The position numbers and the translations under genes were made by a program. The notes beneath the pieces were generated by a model. It made no database searches, was not told where the DNA came from, and worked only from the letters and a program-made list of their open reading frames with translations. Positions 35,411 through 47,184 of a stretch of DNA of 64,000 nt are shown here, piece after piece; positions within the stretch are counted from its first letter, which is position 1, and every line of letters begins with the position of its first letter. This stretch comes from Phoebastria nigripes (lineage: Eukaryota; Chordata; Aves; Procellariiformes; Diomedeidae): the NCBI GenBank assembly GCA_035582835.1, contig JAYKAV010002776.1, forward strand, positions 670,325-734,324, in the 5' to 3' direction.

Positions 35411-38400
35411 CATATACTTGAAGGAAGCAACTGTTCAGAGTTTTACTGGTGTTTTTCCTGCCACCGTTTGTTCCTTTTTATGTATAGCTATTTTGGGAGA
35501 AGGGGATTTCTATTTCTATGTAGGTTCCTAAACCACGTTTATCACTATAGTAACTGTTGCAAATAGAAGGAGGACTGTTTGCCCTTGGCTGTTGTACATA
35601 TGTTGGACTGATGCTTTAAAACAAAATTAGTCAATGCTAGAACTACTATGGCAGAAGATTCAAAACACTGCACAAAAGTAAACAGAAAATTAACTTATAA
35701 CTTACAATTATACTAAGCACATATAAACAGAAAATTAAATTACGATTTCACTAACCTTGGTATAAATGTTGAGCTGATTTTTATCATATCTGAGCACAGA
35801 ATCTGCCTGAAAGAGGTCCTCTCTAAGTCTGGTTTGTACTCAACTGCACTCAAACCTCATCTGTCACCAACATCAAGCTTTTAAACCTTCAGATACAGTG
35901 GTGGAAAGAGGGGTCACATACCCGCTATTATTTAAAGCACCATCACATTTCTACTATTTTAGTGAAATAGCCACACTGGGAATGGCTGTAGGAACTCAAA
36001 GCTGTTGCTCACACTGAACATCTCACAAGAGTGTTACAGGGTAGGGCTGTACGTGAAGCCATTGCTGTTAGCAGAAGCAAAGTACTACCACCCAGCTGTT
36101 TGGAAATGTCTTGCCCTCGTGAGAAGCAGATGCCTCTGGCTGAATTGCGACTTCTGGAAGAGCAAGAGGCTCTTTGGCATTGCCTTTTGTCTGGCAAGGT
36201 CCTTTGCGCAAAGGTTCTGCTTCTTGGTCCTAATTCCCACTTCTTTAGGAGATAGTAGATGTTGTCTTTCACCAAAACCTGACTTGTCTAAGAGCAGTGA
36301 CTTGGAGTTCCTAAATACCACTGGAGTCAGAGTTGAGCAGAAGCCATTTTTCTCACAGAAGAAAGATCTCACCCCAGAAGCAATGTCTTCTGACTTTCAT
36401 CCATTTGACAATTGAGGGGAACTGGGATGTAAATATTGCTCTTTGTGAGAAGCTTAGCTTCTATTTTCTGTTTAGTTCTGAATTCAGCGGTAACAGGAGC
36501 CTATGCCTGACACAGGGGCAAGCGACTGGTTTGTTCCCATTCTAGGCAACTGCTTCCTTATTAACAATACACTCAGGGGGAACCAGAAGCCCTCCTCTGG
36601 CATAAGCAGCATGATTCTAGAAATATCTTCAGTATCTTTGCAATATAAATGTTCCTAAGAAGGATTAGAATCATAGCCACATTTTTCCATCCACTTTGAT
36701 CACTAAGATAGAACTTTAGTTGGAATCAAAATTCTTCATGATTTACATTCACTAGCAATTTAGCTTTTGAATGTCCAGATGAACATTTTATCTTACAAAC
36801 TCTGCTATCCTGAAAGCGTCAAAGTAGGAGGGTACGGATTATCTGAAGCTAGTAATCAGGGTGTAGGAAATTTTTACAATGGTTTTCTTAAACTACTGAA
36901 CTCTTTCCTTCAACAGACATCTTCAAAATTTTTTCCAGAGATATCTTTAATAAATATCACTTAGTAAGTACCATTGTTGTGACACTCACTGATGTTAAAA
37001 CCTGTAACCTTTAAAATGTGGACCCACTCATATTAGAAACTGACACTGCATTCACAAACAAAACAGGGGCATTTTTTTGGAACATCACAATGAAGATGTG
37101 CGATCCAGAAGACAGATAAATTAGTAACCTTGGTTCCACTTTGAAAACTGCCAGGAAGACTAGTCACAAACCCCAGTTTTTGCAGAGAACACTTAACGGT
37201 AATTTTGAAAACCAACTTCCACAAACAAGGAATTGTAGCAGAAAAAGAAACTTGTTCAGGATAAGCAAATACCTTAAGTTTTAAGGCAAGTTTATGAATC
37301 TTTGTCACCTTTGTGCAAGTGCCTTGGAAATATCACAAATGTTAAAATAAAAAGGTTGTCATCTTGAAATACTTAAAACCTAAGACACAGGCTCCTCCTA
37401 GTGGTAAAAACAGAAGGATTATTCATTTTGTTCTAAGAATCTTCTAGCACTATTTATTATTACCAGTTATTCTCAGTTAGTCTTCCATTTGGTTCTGGAA
37501 GGTTTAGAAGCCTCTAAGTTCTTACTGCTGCTAAGGAATTCTTATCTAAGGATCAAAATAAGTGGGACATAACAAAACACAGCAAATCACTGTAATTAAT
37601 TTTTTTTCCTCAAAAGTAAAGTTTACGTACCTATCACGTGTTTAGGAGTGATGAAGTGAAGGTGGAAAGGATGGAAGACTGCATTCTAAAAGACTTAGGC
37701 TCTTATACCAATTCTAAATCCAACCTCCAGATCTGCATTTGGTATCCAGAGAACAGCACTGCGTATTTAGTAGTGGAAACACTGCACGGCATGCCTTTGT
37801 CTCAGATGAATATGCTACATTCCCACAATTAGCAGAACACCTGCCAAGTCACCATCATCAAGTACAAGAAAGATTTTGTACATTTCAAAAATTTCTTCAA
37901 TTTTGAAGCCAAGTCAGTTGCTCTCACTTAAAGAGCAGAAGCCCAGCGTCTGAGGTTGTTACTGATTCCTCCTTGCCATTGAACATCAAGCACACTAACT
38001 ATTTAGCCACACCTGTTCTTGAAAAAAAAATTCTGTCAAAAGGGACAGAGGGCCATTTTTATTATCAGGCCCTTTAAAAGTCTTACTCTGGACTGAAGTT
38101 TCTCAGCAGTCTAAAGCGTACAGCACTTTATGTAATTTATGATTTTAAGTCACAGAAAAATACACTTGCAAAAATACAGCTTCTACAGGGAAAAAAAGGA
38201 GCTGCATATAGTAAGTGATGCTGTGCATTTGATTATTTTAAACTCTAACCTTCCCCTTATAATTTTAAGTTAATGACTTTGAATATGTTAATAGGCCTGC
38301 TAACATAATGTTTACAATTTAAAAATTAATATTGTCTGCTTAAGTGGGACCCAGTATCGCAGTAAATGGAACATCTATTGTAGACTTAACTGTACTTGTA

Positions 38401-38860
38401 ATATAGTAGTATCAAGAATACTACATTGCTAAAAATTCAGATATTGCTGTAAGAAAATTTACAGTCTCAGAAGACAAAAGAAAGAAAATTAATTAAATAC
38501 AAAACAGGCTAATTTCAGGGTTTGCCAATTTCAGTTTTGCCTTTATATTAGGAAAGGATGAAAAACCCTTTACTTTTTGCTTCTGTTTGCATGTGTGCAA
38601 AAAAGTTTCAATATTTCAGATGTGTCTGTTTTCCCTATTCATGTTTTTCAGACAGGTTTGTTTTTTTTTTTTTAAAGACAAATTACATGGATGTTATGAT
38701 AGAAGAAAAAAACAAAAACAAGTTTCAACTGCTTATGTGGAAAGAAATGTAGATTTTCCATTCATAGTCTTCTCTTTCATTATTTCTTATATATGTATGA
38801 TGTGTTTTGTATATAGTTACATTAATTTCAGAATAAACTGAATAAATAGAAAAGCACAGG
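35411..38860. other. Intergenic region, right part
   Basis: About 3.4 kb up to the inferred MADD 3' end. It contains a patch open in both strands at 36005-36415 (see findings) and two plus-strand AATAAA hexamers near 38832 and 38841. No recognised gene. Confidence 0.65.
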
Positions 38861-38869
38861 AGGATGAAA

Positions 38870-40304
38870 ACCAGTTGCTGGTTGAATGACATTTTATTTT
38901 CACATTCAGACAGCTGTACAGTTTCTATAAATAGATGTGGTACTATAATATTTACATCTTTTCCTCACCCATTACTAGTGCATTCCATTCAGAATGGTAG
39001 ACAGCCTGACCAAGCCAAAACAGGGTTATTTCTGGGTGCATTTACTCAGAATTCTATGTCAAAACATACAATACATCAGTTTGCATCAGAGCATTTTTTC
39101 CAGATATTTTACATGTAACATTATTTTCTCTAGACAGTCTCTCCTCCCAGCATCCTAAGACCTTTCCAGACAAGTGCAGTACAGTTCAAGAACAAAAACA
39201 GGATGCAAAAAACATTCATATTCAGCCTACTTAAAATAAGGAATGTGATGGATAGTTTTAACTGCGGGAGTTTCATTATATATTAACACAGTATTTGCAA
39301 GATTCCTTGATATACAGGTACAGATTGGAAAAATGCAGTAGCTTAAAAAATTTGGAGACAGCACAATCCTTTGGGCTTCTGAACATGTTCTACAGATTGC
39401 TATAGAAATATCTTGTGTAGAGTATAGTTACAAACCCCAAAAGACATGGGTCTGCTGTGTGCTTCTGCCAATAATGTTTCCAAGTTTTACATTTCCTTAT
39501 TCATTTTCTAATCCCTGTGATTAACTGCTTTAGGTAGTGCTTATATGCATCTGTTAACTCTACTGCTGGGATATCCACAAATGTTACCTAAACTCCCATT
39601 TGAAAATCCACACAATCCATGAGGTGTCAGGGGTTTTCACAACACACTGCCTTCAAAGTTTCTCTCTCCACTTCTTTTCCCACTTGAGAAGCAGTCATCT
39701 CCACAGATGAACCAATTTAANAGCCAAACTTCAATTGTCACATGATATTTTAAGACTATGGTAGCTAAATTGTTCATCTCTACCAAAAGGGTCTGAAGAA
39801 CTATGTGACAAGAACTCCATGTTGCTGGGTAAAAGTGAACAACACAGAAGGAAAACAATAAAAACGCTACATTTAAACAACATGCAGGACCAGACTGCTT
39901 CCACTGTGCACATACCAGAGAATCTGAAAGCAGAAGCCTGCAGTTGTAAAGTGATTAATCTGTAACAAGTACCACTAGAAACAAAAAAACAACCAAACTC
40001 AAGCTGTTAGTCATCTTAAGAAAAAAGGAATTCCAAAGGAATGGCCGGAGTAGGTCACTCACAGCTGGATGCTGATGCTCAAAACTGTCTGATTAACAGC
40101 TCATATAAAAACTCCATTAAGGATGAATTCAGAAGGAGACTGAGCAGTGAGGTCTTAGGTTTTTCTACAGGGAAAGACTTGCAGGGTCATACATGAATAA
40201 TCAAGTTCTCATAGAAGACAGTAAAGTGAGCTCCAGTAACTGCAGTAAAAATGGGACTACTGCACATCAACGTGCCAAAGGGTAGGTATTTCCCAATATC
40301 ATGA
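38870..40304 (-). other. MADD: MADD 3'UTR (inferred)
   Basis: About 1.4 kb between the stop codon and the candidate polyA signal. There is no long ORF, and one n lies at 39721. The end is inferred from the polyA hexamer only. Confidence 0.5.
38893..38898 (-). terminator. MADD: Candidate MADD polyA signal
   Basis: TTTATT on the plus strand gives AATAAA on the minus strand, about 1.4 kb after the MADD stop. It is the first canonical hexamer I find downstream of the stop. Two plus-strand AATAAA hexamers lie about 50-60 nt beyond it. Confidence 0.45.
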
Positions 40305-40412
40305 TCAACTGGAAACTGGTCGAGGTGGTTTGCTTTTGTTTTCTGCCTCTTTTCCACGAATGGCAGCCACATAAGAGAAGAGACACAGCACAGAGTAGCA
40401 GATCTCATGAGC
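40305..40412 (-). CDS. MADD: MADD last coding exon: C-terminal tail and stop
   Basis: 108 coding nt, phase 0 start, after the acceptor CTTTTAG. It encodes [28 protein letters not shown] and PPRPVSS, then TGA at 40305-40307. [17 protein letters not shown] and PPRPVSS match the recalled mammalian MADD end. The segment between them (GKEAENKSK) differs from the mammalian SSEEDLRT as I remember it. The exon continues as 3'UTR. Confidence 0.95.
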
Positions 40413-42168
40413 CTAAAAGAGTTTAGAAAAGGAAATAATGAAATTCAGATGATTTAGTGTTTTACAAAATCCACTGCACATTTTGTACTTTGCTGCATGT
40501 CTTCCTTCATGGGACAAGTACTCTGACAAAATCAGGAAAAAGTGTCCCATACTACCTTATAACTGAGATGGATAGAGAAGAAAAGCCTTCTAACAAATAA
40601 AAAACCTCCTTTAGGATAAAAACATTAGTTGCTTGATAGTATGATTCTAATTATTTTTAAGAACAGTACACTAAGCTAGAAAGTTGGCCAGCTGGCTTTA
40701 GAAAAAACATCCTGCATATTTGCTTTTGGTCTGTTGTATGAAGTTACACGAAATTTTCTGTGAGGGGTTGAAAGAGCTAACTAAAAAGACTAAAACTAAA
40801 CATCCAATACTGTACCTTGACTCATGAGATGGTGGGATTCTTCCTTATTCCAACTATCTTTTTATGCTCAAAAGTACAAGGACTGGTAATCCTCGTAATT
40901 TTTAACTAACACTAGTGAATCCATGGATAATACAAGCTTCCCCCCCCCCCCCCCCTTTTTTTTTTTCCTAAATTAAAAAAAACCACAACCCAACATTGCA
41001 TGTTTCGTATGAAGAATACCAGGCAATTTTGTCACTACCTTAAAGCAGAGGGTTTAACATAGCATTAGCAAGATTTACAATTATTGCTTTTAACTGATTA
41101 AGTATGCTATTATTTAACAGAAAATCCTCTTTTAGTGTGTGACTGGCAGCACAATTCAGTGAATGTGAGACTTAGAGTTAGTTTATATCCTAGTTCTAAT
41201 ACTGGCTATTCTGGTGATCTTAAATGTCAATTTACAGGACAAGAACTTTTATAGTTTTTGTAAAGCTAATAAGCCTAACAACATGTTTTGTTGTGTTATA
41301 GTACAAGCTAAAACACTTATGTAAAATATAATTAATTTTCATTAAACTGGCTTTTCTTATTAAAAGATACAGCTATCTGCTTCTTAAATTACATACATTC
41401 TAAGCATTTTGTTTCTAAAACATTTCTAGCTTCTTCAAGTAATTTTTCTCTCTCTCCTCTTGAAGGACTGTGAGTCTCCATGCAATCACCAAATGTACAC
41501 ACTGCACTTCAGACATAAAATAACTGAAGAAATTTCAGTTCTGATGATAATCATTGTCTTCTATTTCTTCCTCATAAGTGCATATAAGCCTGATCATTGA
41601 ACTACTATGTGTAAAAGTGCTAAGTATCATTATCAACTGCTGGTGTTCAAAAAATGTTATAAAAACTGAATACTAAACCACAGCAGTAACTCACCTATAT
41701 GGCAGGAATCAATACATATACTGTTCTCTTGCATCTCGCTGCTCACTTTCATGAGGAAATGGGAATTTTTCATAAACTCAGTTAGCAATCATTTTATGCC
41801 CAGGAACTAGTCTCCCTTTCCATCTTTTCTGTGGATCAAGGGTTGTGTTCTGCATTGTCTTAAATTTAACAGTTCCACTCTTACTGTGCTAAAGTTCATG
41901 CCAAACCAGCTACCTTGCATCTTTATCTATCTTAACAAAAGAGACCACGCTTTCTGCACTACCTGTGAGTTCCTCTAGTTTCATAGAAGCAACAATCACC
42001 AAGTTTTGTTGTCTTCCCTTAAGGAAAACTATCATAAAAGAGCAGCTGGTGTTTCACTGCAGGATTTGCAATGCTAATACTGCAATCTCAATGTAATCCT
42101 TTTTGCCACATGAAAATGTAAAGATATATCCTCTAAAGAACTACCAGAAGGCATCACAGTTGACTCAC
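40413..42168 (-). other. MADD: MADD intron before last exon
   Basis: 1,756-nt intron. It holds a plus-strand C16 run directly followed by a T11 run (40940-40966). Otherwise AT-rich with nothing notable. Confidence 0.85.
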
Positions 42169-42215
42169 CATTGGCGTCTTGTACTTGTGGCTCACCACTT
42201 CTTTAGTTTCAGGAA
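42169..42215 (-). CDS. MADD: MADD 47-nt micro-like exon
   Basis: 47 nt, completing a Val codon from the previous exon. It encodes VPETKEVVSHKYKTPM, matching the recalled VPEIKEVVSHKYKTPM of mammalian MADD. The acceptor is GTTTTAG and the donor GTGAGT is strong. It is very short between introns of 1.8 and 4.9 kb. Confidence 0.96.
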
Positions 42216-43805
42216 CTAAAACCGGACGGGCAAGAGACAAAACAAAAAGTTCAAAAAACGAGAGGAAAAGGGGAAAGAAATAGCACAATGTTCCCATAGG
42301 AAAGGGAAGGGATGCACACAGACAGCAGGTGCAGGTACAGGGCACCTCACTATCCCTCCCTTCTAGATACTCTTCCTTCTCTTCATTTACATTACATAAT
42401 GTCCTTGAAGATACTGGTAATGTCATAATAAATTACTCAGGTTGGCAAAAATATTTCACTGCCTCTGTTTGCAAAACCATAGTAGATATTTGATGGTTCT
42501 TAGAGACTCTGGCTTTTCTCATGCTACTTACTCCTGCTAGACAGCAAAATTAATGACAAAATATGCTTAATGTCTACTACGATAAAACATAAACCAACAA
42601 CTCCATAGGAATTTGTCAGTATGTGATTCCCAAAGATTTTATCCTTCAGATGTTTGAATCCTTCTCTGCTGAAAAACAGATCTCAAAAGAACACTAACTC
42701 TGTAGTAAGTTAGTGAAATCCAGAAAAAAAAAGGAGCTGAGAGGGAAAATTTTCTAAACTGGAAGACTGTTTCCCAGTTCTATTTCAAGAGTTTCTCAAG
42801 ACATTCTTTCTCCTGTCTAGGATGTGTGTGATGGTATTTACTTGACGTACTTAACTGAAAACGTTCATTGCTTTTGAACAAGTTGCCTTAAAATAAAATA
42901 CTGATTTCAGTTACATGTATTCTTAAAATACCAGGCTTGTTGATTTCTAGAAGACTTTATATATAAAGAGGATTAGGGCACTGATGAAAAAAATCTATTA
43001 TCCAGAAAATTTCATCTTGCTCCCTTGCACTGCCTCACACTAACAGAAAGGAAACAGGCATAATATAGCTAAGAAAATTTGCCCTTTGTTCTCATTGTGG
43101 AACGCATAAAAAAGCAAGCTGTAACCATCCCATTAGTGTGCATTGCATCTGAACTGTGCCTTTGACCCACACTTGGTCTACGAATATTGTTGTGAACAGA
43201 TACCATGGGAAATCACCAGGAGAGAACAAAGACCACACTAATAACATACATATGGCAAATTTAAAATGTTAAGATCAATGGAATACCAAGACCAACTTTG
43301 AATACTTCCCTTCCAGAATAGCTGAAATTTGCCATGGAATTTGTGTCACAACAAAAAAATTTAGAAGAAGCAATACAGAAATTATGCAAAACCAAATCAT
43401 ACCAGGTTCATAGAGGAAGGGTAAATGTTTTATTACACATAGTACTAGTGATAAGAAAAGAAACAGAGGCAGACGAGTTCAGTATGAATAACTAGGAAAA
43501 GTCCACAACAAAACCTACCCATGCAGATGTCATCTTTCCAACTATGATATGACACAGCTAAATGCTGGAGAGGGAGACGGATCACACTCTAAGGGGCCAA
43601 AAGTAGGCAGTGCAGACTGGGTTTGACAAAGTATTCTAAATATAAACCAGTGCCTACTAATTCTTGTATGTCATGGTATTGCCATTCTTGAAAAAAAATC
43701 TAGTGAAAAGTACAGAATATGATTGTAAAAAGTAATGTAATATTTTTGTTTAATTTTTCAATTCTCTCTTTTCTTGGAGTTGGCAGTTACATTAAGGACT
43801 GAGAA

Positions 43806-43913
43806 ACAAGGGAAGTGCACACCCAGGCTGCACTGCCCTAGTGATACCAGTGACTAGAGCTGGGGAGATAAGGAGGTGCACATCCAAGCTACCTTACCCG
43901 TTGGCACCAGATG
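43806..43913 (+). repeat. Imperfect tandem duplication, period about 62 bp
   Basis: Two diverged copies share the order AAGG-AGTGCACA-CCAGGCT... (43806-43853) and AAGGAGGTGCACATCCAAGCT (43868-43913), both running on to a GAT/GCACCAG-like segment. A third trace (GCTGGTGCACAGCC) may lie near 43959. It is an old minisatellite-like patch. Confidence 0.45.
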
Positions 43914-44220
43914 TTCCAAATTAACTCCATGTCACCAGGGGATAAAGGTGGGAGTGAGGCTGGTGCACAGCCAAATAGGGTAGGACTTTTACAGCTGTGT
44001 AAGTCTCACTGCCCACTGGATAACATACAACTGTTCATATACTCTTCAAAAAGCAGGAAGGGAAAGCTGTAAGGACCTTGTGCCATGAGGGAAGGAGAGA
44101 AGGGAAGCTGTAAAGTCCTGTATCGTAATTGAGAATAGGAAGAGAGGGAACAGGAGAGCACCTAGGCAAGGTACTGTCTCCCCACTTCACAGTCAGTAAG
44201 TTGCCTTGTCTTTAAGTGAA

Positions 44221-44249
44221 GTACTCCTTCACAGTACTCCTTCACAGTC
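44221..44249 (+). repeat. 13-bp duplication (AGTACTCCTTCAC twice)
   Basis: AGTACTCCTTCAC occurs twice head to tail, followed by a third partial AGT. A small local slippage event. Confidence 0.85.
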
Positions 44250-47114
44250 CTTCCAATGGGGAAAATTCTCCCGAGAGGACTAGTTAGGAAGAGTAAAAAG
44301 AGTGTGTTTGGATTTACACTCAGAGAAGTCAAAGCACTACTGCTGCAGAATACAAAGAAAAAAGAAGGAGAAAAAAANAAAAAAGACCCAAGCCTCAAAA
44401 TTAAGAGATTAGCAGAAGCACTTTTCTTCTAATATTAAGTTATTCCTGATGCTGTTGAACTAAGTGAATGAAGGGAGTAAGTTATTAAGCACCATCCTGC
44501 AGCCTTTGGTCCTGTGAATGAAAATATGGTGCTAGCATAGAATGAGTTTAGGGGACATCACTTTACCTGCTGGAGAATGAAGGTTTTCATAGCAGCGGCG
44601 GTGAAGGGGCCACAAGAAAGTAAAGCACAAGTACACAGCAGTAACTCAAATTCCAGAGGGAAGAGCCTTACATTTCCTCACTTACTTAAATCTCCACTTC
44701 CATTTGTGGGCAACAATTCCTGAACTTCTGCTTGCATCCTGCTCTGAAATCACAATTCCAACTTTCATGCTGCCATCTAAACCCAGTGTTAACACAAACA
44801 GACCTTTAATTTCCTGCTGCGGTATCACTAAACGTGGAGCACTCAGGCTTGGCAAAATCAAATAAACAAATCTTGCATTGAAGTATTTCCCATCAGACTG
44901 GAGTATGCATGCTTACCACTCTCTACCTTTCTAAGAGGAGATAGTACTTCAGTATACTCCTACTATAATGAATCTGATTGCAAGGTTCACAATGTTTAAC
45001 ACAGCTAAATAACTTCATTCTTAAGAAGTGCATGCAAGTTTTTGGTGAATGCCATTAGTTTACTATTAACAAATGAACATGTTAATTTCTCTTGAACAGG
45101 ACAGACTGGCATATCTTCTCATCTTTATAACAATTAAAAAAGCAGCTCTGAGGTAGTCTCTCATCTCTGCACAAGAAGAAAGGTTAGCTCCCCTGCAACA
45201 TCTTTCTTCCTTTCTTCTTTCTCTTTATTAGCTGGATGGGCAAATTGTAAATCTCATTTGGTACATTTAAATTGGTTCTTGTCTGTGACCTCTATTTTGG
45301 GAGGAGGGTATTTTTTAATTGGTTTAATTTCTCAGTTTTTGCTTGTAGTGTCCAACTCCCAATTTATTTTTAATTACTTCTTAAAATTACCCTTTCATAA
45401 GTTCCACATCACAATTCTAGCTTTTGCAATAGGCCCTTGATTACAAAATTTTCTGTAAAAAAAGAAGTTCTTTTTCTTACAGTTATTACAGTCATTATTT
45501 AGGGGCTAAACGCTGTATTACAGAATCATCAGTAGAAGTTGACTGGAAATAACTAAGTCAAACANGGTCTTTCTTCTTGTGCAATATGAACAAAGTATTA
45601 AAAGAAATACTTTGAATTAAAACCTCTCAAAAAATGATCCAAAATTCATTTCTGATCCAAGTAATTTCTTTTAAGTTAAAGATTTCAGAAGCTGAAGCCA
45701 TTCTTTAAGCTAATTTTATGGCTTCTGAACTCTCATCTTTGTAAAACTCATCAATAATCTTTTACAGCCTTAAGCAATTTCTGTAAGTAGTAAAATGAAT
45801 CATGCCCGTCAGGGTGAAAACACGGTATCAAAGGAATATGCAACCATAAAGTGCGGACAACTTCTGAACATCTGAACTATTAGAAATTTTTCAGGGTTTA
45901 AATACACTGATCGGATCATTTGAACCATGAACATTTTCAGAAAATGGGAAAAAATTGTTCACAAATTCAAATCCCAAACTTCTGGGAGATTAATTTATGG
46001 CAAACAACAAGCAAACTGCAATAGTCAGAAAGGCTTTATCATTTGCATACCTTATAACTTTGTATCACCAAAAGGAGACAACACATTATTATGGACAAAG
46101 ACATTAATTTCAGCAGTCTCATATTAACTNTCTTTTATATTCTAAGAGAGAATCCCTCAGCCAGAACATTCTATTCACAGCACCAAAGAACAATGAGAGT
46201 CTTGGTAAAGGGAGCTGCTGATTTAGATTTTGATTAATGGCCAAAGTATGGATGCTGATCTACTATGGAAAGAATGTTGTAAATTTTATCTTCTTTTTAA
46301 ATGTTTCATACATATACTTAAGACCTAAACAAATGTCTCACAGAGGGGTGGAAGAATAAACCAATACAGGTTAGGGGACTATTTCAAAAGAAGTATGTGG
46401 ATCACTCTTCTGGAGAGCTGTATCTGAAGTCACTCATTTTTTTTCAGACACTAGTTAAGTATAGTGTGACTGACACTAACACTGAATAATAACCCAGAAT
46501 TTTCCCCAGACTAGACTGTAAGCAGATTATATGCAATAGCAATAACTGACCAAAAGAGCACAAATTGCCTATTCTCCTTAACCTTTACTTTTCCACTCTT
46601 TACCAGTCATGCTCTGAAACAAAAACCACAGGATAAATAAAAGTGTGACCTGACAAAACATCTTCTGCTCCATACAACAAAAATGAAATTCCACATAGAG
46701 CAAAGAGGAAACTTTGCAATTAACAGTAATTCTTTGTAATGAAAGCATAGTGTGTTGAGAAAGATCAACTATAAGTCCTGCTTAAAAATGTGGTTTCTCA
46801 GATGAAAAAGGAACATACTAAAGAAAATTCCTACGCACATCCAAGTTTAACTGTTGTTTTGTTTGCTTCAGAAGACTCAAAAACATCTTCTTTGTCTATT
46901 AACAAAAAGCACCTAGGCCACAAATCTTAATATAATGAAAATTAATGTGTAAATTTTTATGTTAAGTCACCCATCTCTCAGTTAGGCAACTTCTCACATG
47001 CAATCTACATTTCTCTCCGATCTTTGAAACTGCAGTGCAACTCTGAATCTGAAGACTGGAAATTTGAGTTACTGCCATGTGAGTACAGACCTAATATCAA
47101 AATAATGTAATTAC

Positions 47115-47184
47115 CAAATTCCTCCAGGACAAAGACTCCTCGCACAGTATTGCACTTTTTAATGTGATTCAGCTCTATGAAAAC
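47115..47184 (-). CDS. MADD: MADD exon ([10 protein letters not shown]...)
   Basis: 70 nt, phase 0 to phase 1. It encodes [20 protein letters not shown] and EEF, then the first base of a Val codon. It matches mammalian MADD as recalled, with no change that I can see. The acceptor is TTTTGTAG and the donor is GTAATT. Confidence 0.96.

Larger units (their letters stand above)
42216..47114 (-). other. MADD: MADD long intron
   Basis: 4,899-nt intron. It holds imperfect tandem duplications at 43806-43913 and 44058-44120, a 13-bp duplication at about 44221-44249, an A-rich run with an n (44378), and single n bases at 45565 and 46130. No gene-like ORF. Confidence 0.85.

Noticed and set aside
34869..35413. 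144- and 95-codon minus-strand ORFs
   Set aside because: They lie opposite the purine-rich block, and their Ser/Leu/Pro-rich content follows directly from base skew.
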